Shown: piece after piece, positions 15,276 to 24,886 of the stretch
Position numbering within the stretch: position 1 is the stretch's first letter
Layout of the letters: each line of letters begins with the position of its first letter
Source of the DNA: Paraburkholderia youngii
GTDB lineage: Bacteria; Pseudomonadota; Gammaproteobacteria; Burkholderiales; Burkholderiaceae
Assembly (NCBI RefSeq): GCF_013366925.1
Contig: NZ_JAALDK010000001.1
Location: 2,673,089 to 2,737,088 of the forward strand
Reading direction: 5' to 3'
Length of the DNA: 64,000 bases
The notes under the pieces: model-generated
Seen by the model: the letters and a program-made list of their open reading frames with translations, nothing else
What the model was told of the DNA's origin: nothing
Database searches by the model: none
Made by a program: the position numbers and the translations under genes

Positions 15276-18047
15276 TTACTTCGTCGTCGCGGCCGCGAGC
15301 GACGGTACCGGTTCATTCACCGGAATCGGCGCGGGCGCCGGCGCCGGTTCCCCCGCCAGCGGCACGTTGCCCGATGCCGCCATCGCGCGCGGCTGCAACA
15401 GCAACGCGACGAGCCCGGTCCAGCCGGTCTGATGCGAAGCCCCGACGCCACGACCGTTGTCGCCATGAAAATACTCGTGGAACAGGATCAGATCCTGCGA
15501 ACGCGGGTCCGCCTGCAACAGCGGATACGCGCCCATCACCGGCCGCTCGCCGTTCTTGTCCTTCAGGAACAGCGTGGTCGCGCGGCGCGCGAGTTCGTCG
15601 CCGATTTCGCTCAACGAGAACTTTTGGCCCGACCCGGTCGGATACTCGACGCGGAAATCATCCCCGTAGTAACGATGAAACTCGTACAGCGATTCGATCA
15701 GCAGATAGTTGACCGGCATCCACACCGGCCCGCGCCAGTTCGAATTGCCGCCGAACACACGGGTATCGGATTCGGCCGGCAGATACTTCACACAGAAGCT
15801 GTTGCCGTTGTGTTCGAACACGAACGGATGGTCGCGATGGCAACGCGACAACGCGCGCACGCCGTGATCGGAAAGAAATTCGCTTTCGTCGAGCGCGCGC
15901 CGTAGCAGCGCCTTCATCCGATGCCCGCGCAGCAGCGACAGCAGCAGCGCGTTGCCCTTGCCGGGCTCGTTCCAGCGCGACACCAGCTTCGCGAGATCGG
16001 GCCGATGCTCGAGAAACCATACGAGGCGCTCGCGCAAGCCCGGCAAGCCGCCATGCAAACGCTCTTCGAGCACGTGCACGGCGAACAGCGGTATCAATCC
16101 GACGATCGAGCGAACGCGCATCGGCATGTTGCTGCCGTCCGGCAAGCGCAGCTTGTCGTAGAAGAATTCATCCGCGCTGTCCCACAGGCCCGTGTCGCAG
16201 CCGTCGTCGCAACTGACCGCTTCCGCGATGTACAGGAAGTGCTCGAAGAACTTCACGCCGATATCGACGAACACGTGATTCGCGTAGGCGAGTTCGAGCG
16301 CGATACGCATCAGGTCGAGCGCATACGCGGCCATCCACGCGGTGCCGTCGGCCTGGTCGATGTGGCCGCCGGTCGGCAGCGGCGATGAGCGGTCGAAGAT
16401 GCCGACGTTGTCGAGACCGAGAAAACCGCCCTGAAAAATATTGTGGCCGTCGGCGTCCTTGCGGTTCACCCACCACGAGAAATTCAGCAGCAGCTTGTGA
16501 AACACGAGTTCCAGAAAATCACGGTCCGCCTTGCCGGTCAGCGCGCGATCGATCTCGTACACGCGCCATGCGGCCCACGCATGGACAGGCGGGTTTGCAT
16601 CGCTGAGTGCCCATTCGTAAGCCGGCAACTGACCGTTCGGGTGCTGATAGCGGTCCTTCACGAGCAGCAGCAACTGCTTCTTCGCGAACGCCGGATCGAT
16701 CAGCGCGAACGCGGCCGCGTGAAACGCGAGGTCCCACGACGCATACCACGGGTACTCCCACTTGTCCGGCATCGACACGATGTCCGCATTGCACAGATGT
16801 CGCCAGTCCCTGTTGCGGCCCTGCTTGCGCGCGGCGGGCGGGCTCGGCTGCAGCGGGTCGCCGTCGAGCCAGCGTTGCACGTCGTACTGGTAGTACTGCT
16901 TCGACCACAGCATGCCGGCGAGCGCCTGACGTTGCACGAGGCGCGCATCGGGGTCGGTGATCTCGTGCTGCAATGCGCCATAGAATTCGTCGGCCTCGGC
17001 GAGGCGGCGCGCGATCAACGCGTCGGCATCGAATGGCGCTTCATCGCTCGCCGCTTGCGGGCGCCAGCGCAGATACACGACCGCGCGTCCATGCGGCCCG
17101 AGTTCCAGCGGTGCATGTGCGGCGGCCTTGGTACCCGCGTCGCGACGGATCGCGTTCGCGTCGCCGTGCACGAGGTAATCGTTGAAGCCGTCCTTGAACG
17201 GGCCCGCGCCGTCCATGCCGAACAGCCGCTTCACGTTGGTGTCGTTCTCGCAGAACAGCCACGCGAGTTGCGGTGCGTCCTTCGACCACGCGGTCACGAC
17301 GATCGGTTCATGCACATGATGATGGCCAAGCAGACGCACCGCGCCGTCGTGGTCGGTGCCGGCGACGAGCTTCGGCTTGTCCTTGTTCTCCTTCCACGAC
17401 CACGAGTTGCGCGCCCAGATCTGCGGCAGCACATCGAGCGACGCCGCCTCGTCCGCGCGATTTTCGATCGTCACGCGCATCACGATGTCGTCGGGCGTGT
17501 GCTTCGCGTATTCGACCTGCACATCGAAATAGCCCAGATCGTCGAACACGCCGGTATCGAGTACTTCGTACTCCGGCATGTCGCCGCCGCGGCGCGCGTT
17601 TTCGTCGATCAGGTTCTGGTACGGATAAGCCGCATGCGGGTACTTGTACAGCATGCGCATGTAGGAGTGCGTGGGCGTGCCGTCCAGATAGAAGTACAGC
17701 TCCTTCACGTCCTCGCCGTGATTGCCCTGCGCGTTGGTCAGGCCGAACAGGCGCTCCTTGATGATCGGGTCCTTGCGGTTCCACAGCGCGAGCGATACGC
17801 ACCAGCTGAGCCGGTCGTCGCCGAACCCGGCGATGCCGTCTTCGCCCCAACGGTAGGCGCGGCTGCGCGCATGGTCGTGCGGAAACGAGTCCCAGGCGGT
17901 GCCGTTCGCGCTGTAATCCTCGCGCACCGTGCCCCACTGGCGCTCGCTCAGATACGGCCCCCAGCGCTGCCAGTGGCCGCATTCGGGCGAATGCAGCCGG
18001 GAACCTTCGATCGTGGCAAGCAGATTGGCAGCGCGCAGCGGTGGCAT
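15276..18047 (-). CDS. GH63/MGH1-like glucosidase
   Basis: 923 residues from MPPLRAANLLATIEGSRLHS, with AAGGACG upstream. Large N-terminal beta-rich domain (DYSANGTAWDSFPHDHARSR, WGEDGIAGFGDDRLSWCVSL), then an (alpha/alpha)6 barrel containing YPWYASWDLAFHAAAFALID and DGTAWMAAYALDLMRIALEL, characteristic of the mannosyl-oligosaccharide-glucosidase-like MGH1 family. The C-terminus is a Pro/Ala-rich tail. No signal peptide, so it acts in the cytoplasm, probably removing glucose from alpha-glucans or glucosylated small molecules. It follows the debranching enzyme gene by 52 bases, indicating an operon. Exact linkage specificity is unknown. Confidence 0.88.
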   Translation of the reverse strand: MPPLRAANLLATIEGSRLHSPECGHWQRWGPYLSERQWGTVREDYSANGTAWDSFPHDHARSRAYRWGEDGIAGFGDDRLSWCVSLALWNRKDPIIKERLFGLTNAQGNHGEDVKELYFYLDGTPTHSYMRMLYKYPHAAYPYQNLIDENARRGGDMPEYEVLDTGVFDDLGYFDVQVEYAKHTPDDIVMRVTIENRADEAASLDVLPQIWARNSWSWKENKDKPKLVAGTDHDGAVRLLGHHHVHEPIVVTAWSKDAPQLAWLFCENDTNVKRLFGMDGAGPFKDGFNDYLVHGDANAIRRDAGTKAAAHAPLELGPHGRAVVYLRWRPQAASDEAPFDADALIARRLAEADEFYGALQHEITDPDARLVQRQALAGMLWSKQYYQYDVQRWLDGDPLQPSPPAARKQGRNRDWRHLCNADIVSMPDKWEYPWYASWDLAFHAAAFALIDPAFAKKQLLLLVKDRYQHPNGQLPAYEWALSDANPPVHAWAAWRVYEIDRALTGKADRDFLELVFHKLLLNFSWWVNRKDADGHNIFQGGFLGLDNVGIFDRSSPLPTGGHIDQADGTAWMAAYALDLMRIALELAYANHVFVDIGVKFFEHFLYIAEAVSCDDGCDTGLWDSADEFFYDKLRLPDGSNMPMRVRSIVGLIPLFAVHVLEERLHGGLPGLRERLVWFLEHRPDLAKLVSRWNEPGKGNALLLSLLRGHRMKALLRRALDESEFLSDHGVRALSRCHRDHPFVFEHNGNSFCVKYLPAESDTRVFGGNSNWRGPVWMPVNYLLIESLYEFHRYYGDDFRVEYPTGSGQKFSLSEIGDELARRATTLFLKDKNGERPVMGAYPLLQADPRSQDLILFHEYFHGDNGRGVGASHQTGWTGLVALLLQPRAMAASGNVPLAGEPAPAPAPIPVNEPVPSLAAATTK

Positions 18048-18099
18048 GAGAACGTCCTTGCAACAAGCCTGGCGGTAGGACCCAACATCGTAGCGCGGT

Positions 18100-20070
18100 T
18101 TACGCCCCGTCGCGCTCGAATCGGGCAAGCAGACTTTCGACGCGCAGCATTTCACCGAGCGACCATGCCTGGAACGGCGTGCCGGCGGGCGCGTACGGCG
18201 CGTCGCCGTCGGCGATCTCGGACAGGTGGTCGAGGCCCGCGTGATCGAGATGCGCGTACAGCGGGGCGAGAAAACGCCTCCTCGCCTGTGTGAGATTCGT
18301 GGCGCTTGCGCCATTCACTCGCAGCCACGCTTCGACGAACGGGCCGATCAGCCACACCCACACGGTGCCCTGATGATAAGCGCCGTCGCGTTCGAGCGGC
18401 GCGCCGCCGTAGTGGCCACGATAGGCCGGATCGGAAGGCGCGAGCGAGCGCAGGCCGAGCGGCGTCAGCAATTGCGCTTCGACCTGCGCCACCACCGCGC
18501 GCGCCGCCGCGCCTTCGAGCAGCGGAAACGGCAGGCCACCGATCGCGAAGATCTGGTTCGGCCGGATCGAGCGGTCGACCGTGCCCGGCACATGATCGAC
18601 GTCGACGTTATCGAACAGCGTCTGCGTGGCCGGATCGACGAAGCGCCGGCGAAATGCGAGCGCCGCGCGCTCGCCAGCCTGCCGCCACTGTGGGTTCCAT
18701 GCCGACGCGATTCGCAGTGCGTTGATCCATAGCGCCTGCACTTCGACCGGCTTGCCGATGCGCGGCGTGACGATCCAGTCGCCGACTTTCGCGTCCATCC
18801 ACGTCAGTTGCACGCCGGGGATGCCGGCGCGCAGCAGACCGTCGTCGGGACAGCAGCCGATGTTAAAGCGCGTGCCGTTCGTGTAGCCGGTCAGGATCGT
18901 TTCGGCGGCTTGCTGCAGATGCGCGCGCGTCCGCGCGCTTGCATGGGGCGTAGCCAGATAGTCGTGAACGGCGACGATGAACCATAGCGACGCATCGACC
19001 GAGTTGTATTCGGGCGCGTCGCCGTAGTCGGGGAAGCGGTTCGGCAGCATGCCGTCGGACAACGTGCCCGACCATTCGAGCAGGATCGCTTCGGCGTCGT
19101 CGAGACGGTTCGACGCGATCAGCAGGCCGCGCATCGCGATGAAGGTGTCGCGGCCCCAGTCGGTGAACCACGGAAAGCCTGCGAGGATCGTGCGGCCTTC
19201 GTTGCGCGTGACGACATAGGCGTCGGCCGAGCGTTGCAGGCGCGAGCCGAGTGCGGCCCGACGTTGTCGTTCGGTGTCGGCGAGTTCGGAGGCGCGGGCG
19301 GTGGTCCGGGGATTGTCGTTGATGCTCTGGGTGGCGGCAGTGCTCGCTGCACTCAGAATCATCACCGCTTCGCCCTCGGCGAGATCGAAGCTGAACACGC
19401 CGGGCGCCGCGAGGTCTTCGCTGCAATCGAGACCGCGCTCCTGCTCGCGCACGTAGCAGAAGTTGCGATACCAATCGGGCGCATGCGTATAGGTGCCGTT
19501 CGTCGCCGCCCGCACGACCGGCAGTCCGCCATAAGGCCGCCAGCTCGCGCACGATTGATCGGCGCTGACCTGCGCGCCGAAGTCGAAGGTCGGATTCTCG
19601 TGATGCAGCGCGTGATAATCGCGGCCCGACAACAGCGGTCTGACCTTCAGCACGGGCGCATCGAGTTCGCCGCCTTCGAGCCGCCAGCGCAATACCGTTT
19701 CGCACGTCGCTTTGCTGACGAACACGTCGGCGATCATCGCAGTATGCGTATCGAGTTGAACGCGCCAAGTCGGCCAAGGCGCGGTATCGAAACCGAGCAG
19801 GTTGCCGCGCAGATCCGGATAGATCAGGTCAGGCCCATAGCGTTGCATGGTCAACGGGAAGCGCTCGCCGCCCGCCTCGACCCACGCCTCGATGCCGTTG
19901 ACGAGCACCATGCGTCCGCCCGGCGCGCGCGTCGCGGCTAGCAGCAGCGCATGGTAGCGGCGCGTGCGCAACATACCGACCGTGCCTGACGCAAAGCCGC
20001 CGAAGCCGTCGGCTTCGAGCCATTCGTCTTCGAGTCGCGAGATGTCGATGGGTGGATCGATGCGAGTCAT
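18100..20070 (-). CDS. amylo-alpha-1,6-glucosidase (glycogen debranching enzyme type)
   Basis: 656 residues. The N-terminal domain shows EWLEADGFGGFASGTVGMLR, RTRRYHALLLAATRAPGGRM, a hallmark of the bacterial debranching enzyme N-domain; the C-terminal GH133 barrel has FPWFTDWGRDTFIAMRGLL, DAPEYNSVDASLWFIVAVHD and YGGAPLERDGAYHQGTVWVW. It hydrolyses alpha-1,6 branch residues in glycogen-like polymers in the cytoplasm. First gene of the four-gene sugar operon. The ATG at 20070 is preferred over one 13 codons upstream because it begins the conserved region; neither has a strong ribosome site. Confidence 0.93.
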   Translation of the reverse strand: MTRIDPPIDISRLEDEWLEADGFGGFASGTVGMLRTRRYHALLLAATRAPGGRMVLVNGIEAWVEAGGERFPLTMQRYGPDLIYPDLRGNLLGFDTAPWPTWRVQLDTHTAMIADVFVSKATCETVLRWRLEGGELDAPVLKVRPLLSGRDYHALHHENPTFDFGAQVSADQSCASWRPYGGLPVVRAATNGTYTHAPDWYRNFCYVREQERGLDCSEDLAAPGVFSFDLAEGEAVMILSAASTAATQSINDNPRTTARASELADTERQRRAALGSRLQRSADAYVVTRNEGRTILAGFPWFTDWGRDTFIAMRGLLIASNRLDDAEAILLEWSGTLSDGMLPNRFPDYGDAPEYNSVDASLWFIVAVHDYLATPHASARTRAHLQQAAETILTGYTNGTRFNIGCCPDDGLLRAGIPGVQLTWMDAKVGDWIVTPRIGKPVEVQALWINALRIASAWNPQWRQAGERAALAFRRRFVDPATQTLFDNVDVDHVPGTVDRSIRPNQIFAIGGLPFPLLEGAAARAVVAQVEAQLLTPLGLRSLAPSDPAYRGHYGGAPLERDGAYHQGTVWVWLIGPFVEAWLRVNGASATNLTQARRRFLAPLYAHLDHAGLDHLSEIADGDAPYAPAGTPFQAWSLGEMLRVESLLARFERDGA

Positions 20071-20280
20071 TGAATCGTGCTCATACGCGAATCGTAATGC
20101 AGCAAACATAGCGCAGATGGCAGCGCAATGAACATTGATCTTCCCAATACTTTCCGTTTTCTTTCGATCAACCGACGACTAGCCCGCAACTGATCGGCAA
20201 GAGCAACGCGTCACCGACAGCGAAACACCCCAACGGCACGTTCACCCGCTATTCTTCCTTTACGCAGAAGGTGATATTCG

Positions 20281-22416
20281 ATGACATCAACTAGCCGTCG
20301 CCGTTTCCTGCAAACCGTGGCTTCATCCGCGGGCGCCGCCGCCGCGATGACCGCATTGCCCGAGTCGATCCGCAACGCGCTGGCAGTGCCCGCGTTTTCG
20401 CGCACCGGCACGATTCGCGATGTCGAGCACATCGTCGTGTTCATGCAGGAGAACCGCTCGTTCGACCACTACTTCGGTCATTTGCGCGGCGTGCGCGGCT
20501 ATAACGACCGCTTCCCGATCCCGCTGCCGAGCGGCCTGCCGGTGTGGAATCAGCCGTCGAAGGAAGACCCGGCGAGGCCGGTGCTGCCGTTCCATCTGAA
20601 CACCGCGACGACGAGCGCGCAGTGCGTCGGCGAACTCGATCACACGTGGTCCAAGACCCAATCCGCGATCGACGGCGGCCGCCACGACCAGTGGCCTGCC
20701 AACAAGACCGACATGACGATGGGCTACCACCTGCGTAGCGACATCCCGTTCCACTACGCGCTCGCCGACGCGTTCACGATCTGCGATGCGTACTTCTGCT
20801 CGCTGCCGGGCCCGACGCACCCTAACCGCGCGTATCTGATGACCGGCATGGTCGACCCAAGCGGCACGCTGGGCGGCCCGCTGCTCGACAACAACGATTG
20901 GGCGGACGGCGATCGTCCGCCGAACTATCAGTTGCTGTCATGGACCACGTATCCGGAGCGTCTGCAGGCAGCGGGCATTTCATGGCAGGTCTATCAACAG
21001 GGCACGACGGGCTTCGATCCGCTGTACGGCAACTACGGCACCAACATCCTGCAGAACTTCACGAACTTCATCAACGCGCGGCCGGGTTCGCCGCTCCACG
21101 AGCGCGCGCAAACCGTGCGCACGATCGACGACCTGAAGGCCGACGTGCTCGCGAACCGGCTGCCGCAGGTCTCGTGGCTGTGCCCGCCGGCCGCGTATTC
21201 GGAGCATCCGCGCTACACGCCCGCGTACGGCGCCGAATACACGTCGCAGATTCTCGACGCGCTGACGTCGAACCCCGAAATGTGGAGCAAGACCGTGCTC
21301 TTCATCATGTACGACGAGAACGACGGTTTCTTCGATCACCTCGTGCCGCCGCAACCGCCGACGAAGTCCGCGCAGGGCAAGTCGACGGTGACGACCGACG
21401 GCGAGATCCACGACGTCGTCAATCCGCTGCGCGGCGGCAGCTACAGCGCCGACGGCTGTCCGTACGGACTCGGACCGCGCGTGCCGATGACGATCGTGTC
21501 GCCGTGGACCAAGGGCGGCTTCGTATGCTCGCAAGTGTTCGATCACACGTCGGTGATCCGCTTCATCGAAACGCGCTTCGGCGTGCATGAGCCGAACATC
21601 ACGGCATGGCGTCGCGCGGTGTGCGGCGACCTGAGCACCGCGTTCGACTTCCGCACGCCGGATTCGAAGATGCCGACGCTGCCGGATACCAAAAGCTACC
21701 TGGACATGGCCGACAACCAGTGCAGGACGCAACCGAAGCCGACCGTGCCGACGACGTCGACTCCGATCGAAGCGCAGGAAGCGGGCATCCGCTTCGCGCG
21801 CGCGTTGCCGTACGAACTGCATGCGAACGGCGCGGCGAACGTGGGCAAGAACACGTTCGAAATCACGCTCGGCAATACCGGCGAGCAGGGCGCTCACTTC
21901 TGCGTGTACGCGACGAATCGCACCGACGGTCCGTGGCGCTACACGGTCGAAGCGGGCAAGTCGCTCAGCGATACGTTCGACCTGAGCGCGACGAACGGCG
22001 TGTATGCGTTCGACGTGTTCGGCCCGAACGGCTTCGTGCGCAAGTTCGCGGGCCACACGCGGGCGAGTGCGCAGAACGGACACGGCAACGACAAGCCGGC
22101 TCAGCCTGAAGTGACCGCGCGATACGACGTCGCGAATGGCAACGTGTTCCTGAAGTTCACCAACAGCAGTGGTGGCATCGCGCATCTGACGGTGATCGAC
22201 AACGCATACGGCGCGCGGCCGCGCACCGTGGTCGTGCCCGCCAATGCGCGTATCGAAGAAGGCTGGGTGCTTACGTCGAGCCATCACTGGTACGACCTGA
22301 CGGTGACGAGCAGCGACGACGCACGCTTCTCGCGCCGCTTTGCCGGTCACGTCGAGAACGGCCGGCCGAGTATCAGTGATCCGGCTGCGGTTGCGCCGGT
22401 GCTGACGGCGAGTTGA
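20281..22416 (+). CDS. plcN: phosphocholine-specific phospholipase C
   Basis: 711 residues. Tat signal SRRRFLQTVASSAGAAAAMT, then the phosphoesterase (PF04185) domain: VEHIVVFMQENRSFDHYFGH, LPGPTHPNRAYLMTGMVDPS, VLFIMYDENDGFFDHLVPP (metal and catalytic residues). Two C-terminal beta domains (about 510-700) are the repeated DUF756 modules of PlcN/PlcH enzymes. The folded enzyme is exported by Tat and hydrolyses phosphatidylcholine or sphingomyelin, supplying phosphate and choline or acting on host membranes. It stands alone, divergent from the sugar operon. Confidence 0.93.
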   Translation: MTSTSRRRFLQTVASSAGAAAAMTALPESIRNALAVPAFSRTGTIRDVEHIVVFMQENRSFDHYFGHLRGVRGYNDRFPIPLPSGLPVWNQPSKEDPARPVLPFHLNTATTSAQCVGELDHTWSKTQSAIDGGRHDQWPANKTDMTMGYHLRSDIPFHYALADAFTICDAYFCSLPGPTHPNRAYLMTGMVDPSGTLGGPLLDNNDWADGDRPPNYQLLSWTTYPERLQAAGISWQVYQQGTTGFDPLYGNYGTNILQNFTNFINARPGSPLHERAQTVRTIDDLKADVLANRLPQVSWLCPPAAYSEHPRYTPAYGAEYTSQILDALTSNPEMWSKTVLFIMYDENDGFFDHLVPPQPPTKSAQGKSTVTTDGEIHDVVNPLRGGSYSADGCPYGLGPRVPMTIVSPWTKGGFVCSQVFDHTSVIRFIETRFGVHEPNITAWRRAVCGDLSTAFDFRTPDSKMPTLPDTKSYLDMADNQCRTQPKPTVPTTSTPIEAQEAGIRFARALPYELHANGAANVGKNTFEITLGNTGEQGAHFCVYATNRTDGPWRYTVEAGKSLSDTFDLSATNGVYAFDVFGPNGFVRKFAGHTRASAQNGHGNDKPAQPEVTARYDVANGNVFLKFTNSSGGIAHLTVIDNAYGARPRTVVVPANARIEEGWVLTSSHHWYDLTVTSSDDARFSRRFAGHVENGRPSISDPAAVAPVLTAS

Positions 22417-22438
22417 TGTCTGCGCTCGCGGTTGGGTT

Positions 22439-22475
22439 CGGCATCCTGTTCCCCTCCTAGGCGGACAGGATGCCG
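22439..22475. terminator. inverted repeat between convergent genes
   Basis: Eleven-base arms CGGCATCCTGT and ACAGGATGCCG flank a 15-base loop in the short gap between the phospholipase stop and the DapA-family stop. There is no U tract; it is a likely bidirectional termination hairpin. Confidence 0.55.
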
Positions 22476-22492
22476 ATGTCTTTCAGGCGTTC

Positions 22493-23410
22493 TTAAAGAC
22501 CAACGTCCGGCAGCGTCGGACGCGTAGCGAGCGCCTTTGCGACGATTTCTTTGACTTCGGCGAGCGTATCGCCTTGCAGCGCGAGGCGCGGCGGACGCGT
22601 GACGGCGCTGCCGCGCCCGAGCAGTTCCTCGCATAGCTTGATGCATTGCACGAGGTCGGGGCGCGCGTCGAGGTGCAACAGCGGCATGAACCAGCTATAC
22701 AGCGCCAACGCCTCATCGAAACGCTTTTGGGTGGCGAGGCGAAACAGCGTCTCGCCTTCCTTCGGGAACGCGTTCGACATGCCCGACACCCAGCCTTCCG
22801 CACCCACCGCGATGCTTTCGACCACCACGTCGTCGAGGCCGGCGAACAGTACGAAGCGGTCGCCCACCGCGTTGCGCAGATCGATGAAGCGCCGCGTATC
22901 GCCCGACGAATCCTTGAAGCAGACGATGTTCTCGCAGTCCTGCAGCGCGATCAGCACGTCCGGCGTCACGTCGTTCTTGTAGATCGGCGGGTTGTTGTAG
23001 ATCATCACCGGCAGGTCGGTGCTGGTCGCGACCGAGCGGAAATGCGCGGCGGTTTCGTGCGGCTTCGCGGAATAGACGAGCGCCGGCATCACCATCACGC
23101 CGTCGACGCCGACACGCGCGGCTTCACGCACCGTCTGCCGTGCGAACTCGGTCGTGAACTCGGCGACGCCCGCGACGACCGGCACCTTGCCGCCGGACGC
23201 GTCGCGCGCTGCCTCGATCACCTGAAGCTTTTCCGACGTGCTCAGCGAAGTGTTTTCGCCGACCGTGCCGCAGACCACCAGACCCGACACGCCGTCCTTG
23301 ACGAGATTGGTGACCACGCGGTGCGTCGCGTCGATGTCGAGCGAGAAATCCGTCTTGAACTGGGTGCTGACGGCGGGAAACACCCCGCTCCATTGGATAG
23401 CCTTGCTCAC
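22493..23410 (-). CDS. dihydrodipicolinate synthase (DapA) family lyase
   Basis: 305 residues from a GTG start with an excellent AAGGAGACGG site. The TIM-barrel aldolase signatures are present: CGTVGENTSLST, the catalytic Y138 (VMIYNNPP) and Schiff-base K166 (VCFKDSSGD), and GAEGWVSGMSNAFP. The family cleaves or condenses 2-oxo acids with pyruvate; DapA itself, 2-keto-3-deoxygluconate aldolase and 5-dehydro-4-deoxyglucarate dehydratase all belong. The Pro-rich NNPPIY loop and the genomic setting (amino acid genes) do not decide among them. Downstream member of a minus-strand group with the deacylase and binding protein genes, though 324 bases separate it from the next. Confidence 0.88.
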   Translation of the reverse strand: MSKAIQWSGVFPAVSTQFKTDFSLDIDATHRVVTNLVKDGVSGLVVCGTVGENTSLSTSEKLQVIEAARDASGGKVPVVAGVAEFTTEFARQTVREAARVGVDGVMVMPALVYSAKPHETAAHFRSVATSTDLPVMIYNNPPIYKNDVTPDVLIALQDCENIVCFKDSSGDTRRFIDLRNAVGDRFVLFAGLDDVVVESIAVGAEGWVSGMSNAFPKEGETLFRLATQKRFDEALALYSWFMPLLHLDARPDLVQCIKLCEELLGRGSAVTRPPRLALQGDTLAEVKEIVAKALATRPTLPDVGL

Positions 23411-23734
23411 TTTATCCGTCTCCTTCAAAAAGCCGGCCGCGCCGACACACGTTGAGTATGACGACGAGTATCGGCCTTTGTCCGGAAGCGGGCTTGGGCT
23501 TTTTCGCGGCTGAAAGAGATTAAATCCGCACAGTCGGCGAGACGCGGAATGGCCGCGTCGGATCGCGCAATCCAACTTCACGGCAACGCGGCTGCGGCGC
23601 ATGTGAGCGCCGTCGCGCGAGGCGTTGACGCGGTCCTGGATGCCGAGTCCGGCATAGCGGCACGCGATGCGTCGTAACTCGTGCCGCCGGCGCGCAGGCG
23701 GTGCGACGAAGAGCGCGGGCCCTCCGTCAATCGA
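23411..23734. other. 324-base gap, likely promoter of the DapA-family gene
   Basis: No credible gene. The first ~100 bases adjoining 23411 presumably hold the DapA-family leader; I see no terminator-like hairpin with a U tract. Confidence 0.4.
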
Positions 23735-24850
23735 TCAGGCGCCCAGCAACACGCCCGTTCTGATCGGCCGCGTGCCGCTCACGCGACCGAGCGGCGCACC
23801 GGCCGTCACGAAACGGATCGCGCGTCGCATATACAGCACCCCTTCGGTCTGGCTCGCGATCGTGGTCGTCTCGTCAGTCAGCGGATCGACGATATCGAAC
23901 AGCGGCTGGCCGACGCGGATCGTGTCGCCGATCTTCGCGCGGTGCACGAGAATCCCGCTTACCGGCGCATAGAACTGCTCGCTGCCCGCGAGCGGCGTCG
24001 CCGGCGACAGAAGCGGCGGCAACGGCTTGGCCTCACCGCGAATCGCACCGCGCCACACCAGATAGTCGACGAGCGCGTCGGCATCCTGCTGCGCGACTTC
24101 GTAAGACACGTCGCGCTGGCCGCGGCATTCGACCGTCACCGCGATCGACCCGGTCGGCACCGGCTTGCTCGCCGGCATCTGCTGCTGCAACTTCCACCAC
24201 AGCAGGCTGTGGGTTTCGTCGAACGCGCCGCCGCCCGAATCCGTCGCGAGCAACGAGGCCTCGGCGCCGAGGTAGCGCGACAGCGGCTCGAACTCGGCCC
24301 ACGCGGCCTCGCTCGTGTACACATGCATCGCCGCTTCGAGCGAGCAATGCAGATCGATCACGACGTCCGCGTCGCATGACAGCTTCAGCAGCGCCAGTTG
24401 CAGCGACTCGAATTCGGTCAGCGGCTTCTGTTGCGCGAGTTCGGCCGTGAGCAGTGCGCGCACGATGCGGCGGTTCGCGTTCGCGTCGGCTCCCAGCGCC
24501 TCCTTTGCATCCTCGACGAGCTTCGTGAACTGCACGAAATGCCGGTTGAAGTTCTTGCCGCTGCCGAGATCGAAGCGGCCGACGAACTGACCGAGCACGT
24601 ATTGACTGAGCCCGACCGGATTCGACACCGGCACGAGCACGATTTCCGCATTCAGCGCGCCGGCCTGTTCGAGGTCCAGCAATCTCCGCTTCAACAGCAC
24701 CGTGGTCAGCATCGACGGCGTTTCGTCGGCATGCAGCGACGCCTGGATGTAGATCTTCTGCCCGCTATTGGCCAGGCCGAAATGAAACGACACCAGCTCG
24801 CGGTGCGTGCCGATAGCCGGCGACAGAAGCGGAATCGATTGCCTGTTCAT
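23735..24850 (-). CDS. succinylglutamate desuccinylase/aspartoacylase-like zinc hydrolase
   Basis: 371 residues. The zinc ligands fall in IQASLHADETPS (H40, E43) and DVVIDLHCSLEAAMHVYTS; AVTVECRGQRDVSYEVAQQD carries the catalytic Glu, and the C-terminal beta domain has FYAPVSGILVHRAKIGDTIR. Enzymes of this M14-like family remove acyl groups from N-acyl amino acids. Located between a DapA-family lyase and a basic amino acid binding protein, it probably deacylates an imported or metabolic N-acyl amino acid. It lies 36 bases after the binding-protein gene, so the two are probably co-transcribed. Confidence 0.88.
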   Translation of the reverse strand: MNRQSIPLLSPAIGTHRELVSFHFGLANSGQKIYIQASLHADETPSMLTTVLLKRRLLDLEQAGALNAEIVLVPVSNPVGLSQYVLGQFVGRFDLGSGKNFNRHFVQFTKLVEDAKEALGADANANRRIVRALLTAELAQQKPLTEFESLQLALLKLSCDADVVIDLHCSLEAAMHVYTSEAAWAEFEPLSRYLGAEASLLATDSGGGAFDETHSLLWWKLQQQMPASKPVPTGSIAVTVECRGQRDVSYEVAQQDADALVDYLVWRGAIRGEAKPLPPLLSPATPLAGSEQFYAPVSGILVHRAKIGDTIRVGQPLFDIVDPLTDETTTIASQTEGVLYMRRAIRFVTAGAPLGRVSGTRPIRTGVLLGA

Positions 24851-24886
24851 GAAGGGAAAGCCGTGAAGAAAAGTTGGAAACCTGGA

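Noticed and set aside
16443..18293. 616-codon plus-strand frame opposite the GH63-like gene
   Set aside because: Compositional shadow; the minus-strand frame has recognisable enzyme motifs throughout.
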